A stretch of 64,000 bases of DNA, taken from assembly GCF_014529535.1 (NCBI RefSeq), contig NC_050737.1, positions 8,724,725 through 8,788,724 of the forward strand, read 5' to 3'. The notes beneath the pieces were generated by a model. The model had not been told where the DNA came from, ran no database searches, and saw only the letters and a list, made by a program, of their open reading frames with translations. This DNA is from Bradysia coprophila (Eukaryota; Arthropoda; Insecta; Diptera; Sciaridae). Numbering within the stretch: position 1 is the first letter of the stretch; each line of letters begins with the position of its first letter. The position numbers were made by a program, and so were the translations under genes. Below are positions 56,001-64,000 of this stretch, in pieces.

Positions 56001-59000
56001 CGAGATGGAAAGTTCAGTAAACAATGTGTACAATTAAACAATACACGATTCTATTCACATTAATGATGAAGTCAATCTGCAGTGACGTCGTTACTATCAA
56101 GTCAATGCGTGACCGAGCGTCACGAACTTATGTATTGATTGTAAATAATCAAGATAGTGAGGTGCAACTTTGTAGAAGTATATCTGAATTTTCGACACAT
56201 TACGGTACATTGAATTGAGTTAGTCATGTGAAGCATGGTTAAAAATTATTTCTGTCACAGATTAGATACACCATTAGTGTAGTCCTTTTGTTCGAAATAC
56301 GCTCAAAATGTACACAAAAAGCGGTTTTCGAAAAATATGAAAAAATTATATTTCCTGACAAATACAGCGTACGTCAGTGAAATTTCTTCATGCATTTGCT
56401 TCAGCTGGTCCACTCAGACAAACAAAGTGTATACATACTTGTTTGTACGGGTGAAATAGTGGTAAACCTGAATAAAGACGTGACCAGCTGAATTTCACTG
56501 ACGTCCACTGTAGCATTTCATGTCATCTTTGACGTTCTGATAAATAAACATGTTTGATGTTTGAATGTCGATTTTAGAAAGCTCGGAAAGCTTAAACGAG
56601 ATTTCAATTTTTCCTCTTGAAACAATCGTAACTCAAGGCTTAGCAGTACAAGAACGTATAACATTGACCAAACAGAAAAAAAAAACTTTAAAATTATAGA
56701 AGTAAGAATAAACGGATAGGTGATCCATTGAAATGGTGCGTGACAAATTATAAAAATCATATTTGCAGAAATAATACCGTGACATAAATAATGCAATGCA
56801 TTGCATATATAAATGTCCCACTCCCACATGATCTGACTTAATCTGACAGAGCATTTCAGGTATCAAGGTACAGCGGCACAAACAATTATTTTGGGAGCTT
56901 TGTCGGATACAAAAAGCATTCAAATTCTAAATTTGTATCGCTCGTATTCGAAAAAATGCAGACTCAAATTACGCATAATTTTTATATTAAATATTACATA
57001 AAACATGTCTAAAACACGACCTCGGTTTCAAAGTTTGACTTGACTATTTTATTTTTTACTATTTTGCATAGGTTTGATAACGAGAAAAGTTCTGAAAATA
57101 TCGAGACATGTGTTGCAGTTTGCACTGTTTATAATTCGATTTTATGATTTTCATATCCGTTCATAATTTCGGTATAATGTTGTTGAGGATTTCCCGTTTT
57201 GTGGTTTTTCTCGTTCTGGTTGACTGGTTGCGGTTTTTTGGTTGTGATTTTCTGAGTGAAAACTAAAAGCTTTGCTTAAAATTATTGTGAAGGAACATTA
57301 TTCCAGGGCTTATTTTGTGGAATTTTAATTTCGAAAAAAAATCTAATTATTTTCCGGAGCTTTTCCGTAATTTTCGGAGTTTTCTGTATTTTTCGGAATT
57401 TTTAAAATTTTTCGTCCCAATTTTTTGGAGTTTTTTGAATTTTGCAAGTTTTCCGAATTTTTCGGAGCTTTCACAATTTTTCAGAAGAATTTTTTCCAAA
57501 AATAGGCACTGCATCATCCTTGTCGAAACAAAAATTCCTTTTCTTTTTCTAACTACAGTCCTCGACATTTCAAATGTCTCACTGTCATTTTTTCAAAGAA
57601 TGTCATTGTAAATTCGCAATGACACAATGAAATTCTCAAAAAAATTTGACAGTGAGACATTTGAAATGTCGAGGACTGTAATATAGGAGAATGGAGTTTA
57701 GAAACTAAGGGTAAAATCTATTACAATTTAGTACTTTTCTTCATCAAAAGTCTGCTGTCACTGAATTATTTTTTCATGAACAAACTTCACTGCTGTGTCA
57801 TTTCATGGGAATGAATCAATGTGAAGTTGTTACACAAAAAATAGTACAGTGAGAATGAAGTACTATAAAAAAAATGTGGCGCCTCTACAGGCCAACCGAC
57901 TCTGCACAAAACTTACAACGAACCGCTACGACGCACATCAATTTAATAAACAAATGAATTGCATTTCAAAATGTCAAATTTAGTAAACAAACTGTCGCAT
58001 GAGTGACCAAGAATATTTTTGAACTTTCTTTGTGTTCCGTTCCGATGTGTTTACAAACAAAAATTGTTCTCACTAGTTTAAGTTTTATTGCAATGTGAAA
58101 TGATCATCGGAAACAGATATTATAGCTTAATTGTTTCAACTATTAGGTCAGCTTTCTCTAAACAAAAAAAAATCATCCAAATTGTTAACGACTCCAGTCA
58201 GATGATTTTTTCATTCTTCTCATTTTGTTAAACAAGTCATTACCATTTGAATATCAAACTGCAATCACATGAAAGCTATTCGACAGGCAGAACTTTGAGA
58301 AAATAACTTGTTTCTGTCACATCTACCGCAAATCAGATATAAGTGATTAGATAATCCGATTCCATAACCAAAAGCAGGTAGATTTACGCTCATATTTCAC
58401 ACACACGAAAAAAGAAGTTGTTCCTACTGAATGTTCAATGGAACAAACTCAGTCTCGTTTACATTGTAATATTAATTTGTTGTTTAAATCATTTTAAATT
58501 GTATGATTGGCGTCTAACAGTGATCTATATTTGTCTATTCGATAAATATGGTAACGTTAAAGTAAAACGTAAACAATTAAGTGTAATTGGAACTGAATTA
58601 ACACAAACACAGTTCTCCAGTTGTCCCAAGTGTATTGCCAATTATATACGGTAGACGTACAGTGATTTAGTGATGCAGTCAAAAATAAAAATGCATTTTA
58701 CGACGGATGTTGCTGTTGACAACTTTCTCACTCTGAATCGTAGTTTAAACGAATATAAAAAAAATCGCCGTAAATCAATTGTTTTGCTTAACGAAACCTT
58801 GACTGACTAATTTAATGTGAATCATGTTTAGTAGTAAAAAACAAACCTCACGAGATTCTCATTGATAATTCAATTTAATTCAATTAATTTTCAAGTTAAT
58901 TGGCGGTATTATCACCGCTACCGATTTTAGTAAATGATTCTTATCTTAATGTGATAGCTGAAGGAAAAAGGGGATGGTGTGCGACCAGAATTGATTGCAT

Positions 59001-61115
59001 TTTTTTTCTACTTCAGTGAATTGATTTACAGATGACCTTCATTTCCAAAAATTCGAAAAATGTCTCGCTGTACTTTAACGAAGTATGTGAGACCATTTCG
59101 GGCATATTGTTGTTTTTAGGATTATAGAGCAAGTGGCATTTATCATAAACGAACAATCAAATCAAATGCCACATAAACAAAGTGTTAGCTGTAATTCAGC
59201 TGGTGATTCTCATGCCGAAAAACGAGGTTGACATTTCATTTGAGTATAATTGTACGTTTGGGGATAATGTTGATTCAAACTCCTAACAATGGGCACAGTG
59301 TGATTGTGATAATGGACAGACGATTTGAGTTTTTTTAAATGAAAATATTTTTATTTGAGATTAGGGAACATACAGAACAATCTCCAATTGCAATGTAAAC
59401 AGAAATGACATTTTCTCTCCATCGTATGCATTCTCAGCAGTGAACTTATCATATGATTTAACTGTGTAACATATTGGCTCTGTTTATTTTTTTGGGGATT
59501 TCAAATCTTAAAACTCCGAAAAGTTCTGCAAACATTCCGAATATTTCCGTCTGAAGAGAATTGGTGATAGGCCCAAAATAACGTTTTCGTATGAATTCAG
59601 GCGTAAACTTTCATTTCTGACGATGTTATCAACATTATTTCAAATTTATCTACACAAGTTATTGATTGAAACACAACCCACTAATTTCATTTCGAACATT
59701 TACGGAAAATTCCATCAACAATTTTAACCAAAAATATCAATTTGTGTTCTGTGTACACTTTATTGAATTGAAATCGTCCTTGTGTTCGACTGCTATCCAC
59801 AATCCATTTTCATTTACTCAAAATCTCAACTCAACGTACCCAAATCGCGGACCCAACATTCCAGTTCCGTAATTTTGCTCTCAGTTGACAAAGGGCTTAC
59901 AAAACTGATACAATGGCAAAGTTCAGTTTTCAATTATAATTGGTCTATCAGTGCTACTGATGCGGTGACTTTCGGCCACTCTTTAAAATGTATAAAAATG
60001 AATGCCGAATACTATAACATTCAATAAAAAATCGTCAACAAAAATTGGTTGGAAGTGTCACGGATTTCAAATTGTCTATCTTTCTATGAGAAAACGGGAA
60101 AACCATTTTTTGCGGATTTCAAATTGTCTATCTTTCTATAAGAAAACGGCAAAACCATTTTTTGCGGATTTCAATTTGGAAGTGCTTTCGGCAAACAAAT
60201 TGTAAATTGTTCATTAAAGTTCTTTGATTTGGCATACAAAATGAAAGCTTTTTTACGCTAACGTGTCAGTACACCTATGTCTTAATGTTTTGCCCAATTG
60301 TCTTCGTGCAAAACATTAAAAGAAATCGATATATTTAATCGATACCATCAAAAGATGATACCAGAAAGTAATTTGTCTTGCGATGACTATGTGCATATCA
60401 GCACGACACAAACTGAAGTGAGCAACTTTGCATGTTGCTTATTTATTATTATTTTTCGTTGTTGTTGTTGCAAATTGTTTTAAGAAAACCCGTCATCAAC
60501 AAGAAAACAACAACCAGTTCATTTTATGTGTACAACACATCTATTCGTCTATTTATTAGTCAACTATACAATTATGTTGTATATGTTGTCGTCGCTAGCA
60601 GCAGTAAATAACCATGCTACGAATTTAACCATTTCAATTACTCATTCGTTCTTTATCGTATAAATATTTACCGTTGATACATAAATACGTTTCTACAAGG
60701 TATGAACATTCTAAACTTAACTGCATAACTGACGATAATCATGATTAAATATACCATATGACAGTATCAAACGAAAAAAAAAAAAATAAAAAGAATTATT
60801 GAGTAACCCTCATGCTGTACGGAACTTCAAACTAAATGTTGCATTCGATAAAAATATCACCATCCGTAAATATTGACGATAGAATTGTACTGAATTTACG
60901 ATGGTGTGTTCAAAATCTTGATTCGTAATCACAACAAAAACAACAACAAATCAAATATTTTTTTTTTGAAAGAACAATATACTAACCAAATTCTTGCTGA
61001 CATCTTCCTGAGCCTTTTCAGCCTTTTTGTCACCTCGTTCCAACGAATTGACAGCCTCCTTCAATGCCTTCACTAATTCAGCCGGACTTTTCGTTGATTT
61101 TCCAAATAGAGGCAT
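53082..61115 (-). CDS. Mo25: MO25 / CAB39 calcium-binding protein 39 (kinase scaffold)
   Basis: Seven minus-strand exons: 60987-61115, 55745-55861, 55522-55664, 55200-55368, 54957-55121, 54538-54642 and 53082-53264. All borders are GT-AG, the frame is unbroken, and the product has 336 residues against about 340 in the family. MO25 is an armadillo-like helical scaffold that binds the pseudokinase STRAD and activates LKB1; in flies it also activates MST-type kinases. Recognisable stretches are [20 protein letters not shown] at the start, [54 protein letters not shown], and [20 protein letters not shown] near the end. Intron 1 is 5.1 kb and intron 6 is 1.3 kb; both hold MITEs, and the other introns are 78-314 bp. 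The start was chosen because it gives the family's N-terminus exactly. Confidence 0.96.
53977..54149. mobile_element. about 170-bp MITE in Mo25 intron 6
   Basis: The ends 'aaaatatgtggtcccaacat' and 'atgttgggaccatatttt' are inverted. A small palindrome 'cctcttaattaagagg' lies inside. Confidence 0.65.
54259..54381. mobile_element. about 120-bp hairpin MITE in Mo25 intron 6
   Basis: The arms 'tttaagtgagatagatgg' and 'ccatctcgctctacttaaa' flank an inner pair 'ctcggggtct' / 'agaccccgag', so nearly the whole element folds back. Confidence 0.75.
56374..56506. mobile_element. about 130-bp MITE with short inverted ends
   Basis: 'acgtcagtgaaattt' and 'gaatttcactgacgt' are inverted around a non-coding centre, with inner 'cagctggtc' / 'gaccagctg'. 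Confidence 0.6.
57320..57500. repeat. T-rich degenerate tandem repeat
   Basis: Words of the type 'tttttcggagttttc' repeat about every 15-25 bp. The Phe-rich frame here is an artefact. Confidence 0.6.
57556..57678. mobile_element. 123-bp MITE with Tc1-like ends
   Basis: The ends 'cagtcctcgacatttcaaat' and its inverse are flanked by TA on both sides (57554-57555 and 57679-57680). The fold is nearly perfect. TA-flanked CAGT ends fit Tc1/mariner-type MITEs. Confidence 0.8.
57682..57905. repeat. dispersed repeat shared with 23900-24130
   Basis: It shares 'gtttagaaactaag', 'tctgctgtcact', 'ggaatgaatcaatgtgaagt' and 'atgtggcg.ctctacagg' in order with 23900-24130. Both copies directly follow a palindromic MITE. 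Confidence 0.75.
60060..60172. repeat. 52-bp tandem duplication
   Basis: 'cggatttcaaattgtctatc' occurs at about 60061 and 60113, with a partial third start at 60165. Period 52 bp. Confidence 0.8.
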
Positions 61116-62300
61116 TGTACTGATTGGAAGAGATCCGTCGATTTGATGAAATTTAAAATAGGGACGACAATTTGATCGTGAATGGCGAATTTGTTGATTA
61201 TTTGAATTTATCGACTGTTTGTTGTGGAATATTTCTAAATTCTTTTTGTAAATTAAAAATTTGAAAACATTTGTATAATTGTTGAAGTGAATTTGGAAAT
61301 TATATTAGAAAACTGATTCGCTGTGAAATGTTTGTTGAGTTCTTTCATTAACTTTTCGATATTGTAATGAAATATCACTTCGACAATGGCAAAGCAAATG
61401 TCCTAAACTTTAATTTGCAAGGAAAAAATTAGAAATTACCAAATTAGAAAATTAGAAAGTATAACGTGTAGAGATGATGATCTATTGTCCTTTTAAAGAT
61501 TTTGACACTATGTGTGACTGACAGCTTAAAACAATGTTCGAGTTATCGCACAACACACCACTCAATTATATTATTCTTCGACTTTGTAAACAGAGTTAAA
61601 AAAAAAAAAAACAAAAGTAGAGAAACGACGTGCGATTCGGTCTTAGATCGAAAGAAAATATATCTTTTCGACTTGTGGTGTTCTCGTTTCTTGTAATTTT
61701 CAATCCAAAAATAATTCCGTATTTCTACGACGATAAACACTCACAAAATCACTTTTGACACTGAAAATAATCTAATTGCTTTGGGCTATTGTTGAACAAA
61801 CACTTTACACTCAATTTTATGATTTATTCGATGTTAAACCATTAGTAAAAAGTGTTTTTATAAAAAGTGTTTCTTCTCTTTAATTTTTTACGTTTTCTAT
61901 TTTGCAGACGATGGTGCGATGAGTGCGATTAATGTACGATTTTGATAGAACTGAGACACTCATACACAGAGATAACACTTTATGAGTAGTGGCTATCTGA
62001 TTCAACTGAATCCATATGGCCAGTGCTCTTTAACAATTTTCAACGCAATAATGCAAAGAAGTATGATATTGTAAAGGTGCAAAGTTTTCGGCTTTTGCTT
62101 AGCAAATACATGGAATAATCGTAATGAACCTTGTCTGGTACGCTTGGGAAGATTGCGAAACAGCCAAGCTTAACAAAAACAATTTTTTATTGGGTTTAAT
62201 TTTAACATAGACAGCCTCCAGCTACACAGCTGGAAAAGGGTAACCCCTTCAAGGATTCCAAAGAACAAACAATTTTTCTCAAATACAAAGTCAAATTACC
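61116..62300. promoter_or_regulatory. upstream region of Mo25
   Basis: Start-proximal flank of Mo25 (5' UTR and promoter expected here). No specific element could be identified. Confidence 0.3.
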
Positions 62301-62556
62301 TCTTGGGTTGCAAATTTTTTTCTTTAATTTCCCAAAAGATGCGTTTTTACTATCCCAAATTAGACTTTGTACAGTCTGAGAAATATAAGCAGTCAACTGT
62401 TCAATATTTAAAATCCAACTTGTTCCACATTCAATATCCACCTTATCATGCACACAAGTTGGATCATAAACGTTAAATAGATGACTTCTTATTTTTCTAG
62501 GATTATAAATGCCGTTCCAAATGGCGAATAAGTGAATCCGAGTGAACTTTTATTCA
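62301..62556 (-). CDS. unrecognised coding-like stretch, possible exon
   Basis: The minus-strand frame reads FTRIHLFAIWNGIYNPRK, then HLFNVYDPTCVHDKVDIEC and GTSWILNIEQLTAYISQTVQ. The composition is protein-like, with balanced hydrophobic and polar residues. It opens just after an AG preceded by a pyrimidine-rich tract (about 62557) and has a possible donor AGAG|GTAATT near 62301. No neighbouring exons were found and no family was recognised. It could be a relic exon or an uncharacterised gene. Confidence 0.25.
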
Positions 62557-62559
62557 CAA

Positions 62560-63883
62560 TTATTTAAAAAGAAAAGTAAGAGTCTCAGTTTAAAATTTTC
62601 GTACAAAATTGAAACTCATGGATGCGTTCACAGTTTCACGTCATACGCTTGTATCCAACAACGCACGAGCTCCGTCATCAGCGTCATCATCAGTCATAAT
62701 AATATCACTGCGCAAAACCCGCAAAACACAAAATGTGACAATAGTGCACGAAAAACCACTTAAAAGTCAAAGTGTGACGCAACTCCATGTCACTTTGGAT
62801 TCTGGTAGTTTCCTCATTGAGACTTTCTCGCACATTAAAAAAAGTTCGACATTGTCTATTAAAGTCTCTAAAGATCAGTAACGAAGCTGAGGAAAATGAC
62901 CCATTCTGGCTTGACTATCAAAGATCAACTCGAAGACTGACAAATGGCCAGAAATTGTTCCATAAAAAGTACTTCTCCTGGAGGTGTTTGATCACTTGAA
63001 AGCGACCTCGCGGGCAGCACTAAGGTAAACTAATGAAAAGACATATTAGTGTTGCCAGCGAGGTCCCTGGCAAATGATTACTTGTTATTATATTTTCTAA
63101 AAATTGGACAGATCCTTCAAGGCGAGTTAAAATAACTCGTCCGAATTATTATTTCCATCATAACAGTCTATAGAATGTTAAAAAATAAAACACGGAGAGC
63201 GATTTCTGACCAGTTAATTTTAACTAAATTGTGAGTCTTATTTAAACTGGGCTTACTCTCAATGTTTAATTCATTCGTGAATTTTTGACAGCTGACCCAC
63301 AGATCAGTTCAATATCTCTCTACGTGAAATAAATAATCGGGTGAATTCAAATGAATGATTTCATATAAATAAACTCACCTCTCAATGAAAATCATTAAAA
63401 GGTGAGTTTTTTTTACCTTTGTACTTTGTACCTGGTTTGTACTTTCATTGGGAATACTTTCCCTTGGCTAACACTTTTTCAATGTCGGAGTGGACTTGCA
63501 TCACCCGTCAACCCATACAAACAATAACTACATCTGTCAAAACAAACTTTTCATATTTTTGTTGCGCACTCGAGAAATTGTTGAAGAAATTTGGCTTTTG
63601 CCGAAAGGAAATTAATTAGTGGAAAATTTGAACAACGATGCAAGTTACGCGAAACGTATGTCAATCAAAAACTATTAAAAATAATTTGAATTAAACATAA
63701 AAGCAGTGATAAAAATTGATGCAAAGAAATTTGTGTCTTGTGTACAGATAATTTGTCAGTTGTGACGTCAGATAGTATGATCTGTTTTGGCGAATTTGAT
63801 TGGCTTAGGAAATAAGGTGATTTATTGAAAACAAGTTTTTGAGTGCATTCATCGAATTTTAACCGAAATAAACAAATTACGGA
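62560..63883. promoter_or_regulatory. upstream region of the right-edge gene
   Basis: No coding features. A small hairpin ('aaactcacct' / 'aggtgagttt') lies at about 63372-63410. It presumably contains the promoter of the plus-strand gene starting at 63884. Confidence 0.3.
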
Positions 63884-64000
63884 ATGGATTCGAAGCGGCA
63901 GAATTGGGATAAATTTCTGCCCGATGGAATGGAACAGCCACTGTTCGATATTGTTAAAAATGAAGACATTGCCAGTACGTTTAATAGTGACGTTTTGCCG
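63884..64000 (+). CDS. first exon of an unrecognised gene, cut by the window edge
   Basis: ATG at 63884 in context GGAATGG opens a frame of at least 39 codons (MDSKRQNWDKFLPDG and on to FNSDVLP) that is unbroken to the end of the window. The composition is coding-like and the position is divergent from Mo25, 2.8 kb away. A potential donor (CAGTACGT near 63972) could end the exon earlier. The protein family was not recognised. Confidence 0.5.
   Translation, partial: MDSKRQNWDKFLPDGMEQPLFDIVKNEDIASTFNSDVLP

Larger units (their letters stand above)
55862..60986. other. Mo25 intron 1 (5.1 kb)
   Basis: No nested gene was recognised. It contains short MITEs, a T-rich tandem repeat, a repeat copy shared with 23.9-24.1 kb, and a 52-bp tandem duplication (listed separately). 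Confidence 0.6.

Noticed and set aside
56518-56829. 103-codon hydrophobic minus-strand frame in Mo25 intron 1
   Set aside because: Low-complexity hydrophobic sequence, no splice context and no recognised family.
57315-57611. Phe-rich open frame in Mo25 intron 1
   Set aside because: It is produced by a T-rich tandem repeat and shows no protein-like pattern.

Overview
The window looks like part of an AT-rich nuclear genome of an insect, most plausibly a lower dipteran (gnat or midge type). The reasons are short GT-AG introns (60-150 bp), an insect-like MO25 gene, glycoside hydrolase family 1 genes of the insect 'myrosinase 1-like' group, a candidate chemoreceptor, and a dense mixture of foldback/MITE elements, Tc1-like transposons, Penelope-like elements and non-LTR retrotransposon fragments. 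The species assignment is inference. No bacterial genes, CRISPR array, rRNA or intact tRNA was seen.

Layout. 1-34 kb is almost entirely accessory DNA. A repeat family with a palindromic hairpin at each end (here called the GTAC-hairpin family) occurs at about 0.24-1.53, 6.15-8.27, 27.5-28.7, 31.0-33.7, 35.9-36.6 and 50.4-50.6 kb. Around and between these copies lie Penelope relics (3.2-4.6 and 9.6-9.86 kb), a LINE RNase H relic (9.86-10.86 kb), and the last exon of a secreted lectin/aerolysin-like gene (11.0-12.3 kb, minus). A 3.8-kb composite bounded by a 36-bp inverted repeat (12.6-16.4 kb) holds a broken Tc1-like transposase and three unrecognised ORFs. Further on are a LINE 3' end with a 223-codon open frame (17.15-17.86 kb), a 2.5-kb foldback with a Tc1 relic (22.2-24.7 kb), a 0.73-kb foldback (24.9-25.6 kb) and a 4.2-kb foldback with 1.4-kb nearly identical arms (26.0-30.2 kb).

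34-50 kb carries host genes: a tandemly duplicated GH1 beta-glucosidase gene (37.76-39.08 kb, 5'-truncated copy; 43.06-44.90 kb, near-complete copy), the translocator protein gene Tspo (46.49-47.08 kb), and a multi-pass chemoreceptor-like gene on the minus strand (47.71-49.03 kb) interrupted by one in-frame TGA. A degenerate piece of that chemoreceptor at 40.68-40.90 kb shows that the duplication covered the whole block and that the Tspo part was later lost from the first copy.

53-64 kb holds the complete seven-exon Mo25 (CAB39) gene on the minus strand (53.08-61.12 kb). MITEs lie in its introns. The first exon of an unrecognised gene runs off the right edge on the plus strand (63.88 kb), divergent from Mo25.

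The genes do not form an operon or a common pathway. The likely roles are plant glucoside breakdown (GH1), mitochondrial outer-membrane sterol/porphyrin binding (Tspo), taste or smell (chemoreceptor) and LKB1/Hippo-type kinase scaffolding (Mo25). The most unusual signal is the GTAC-hairpin repeat family, whose terminal and subterminal stems change sequence between copies while keeping base pairing.
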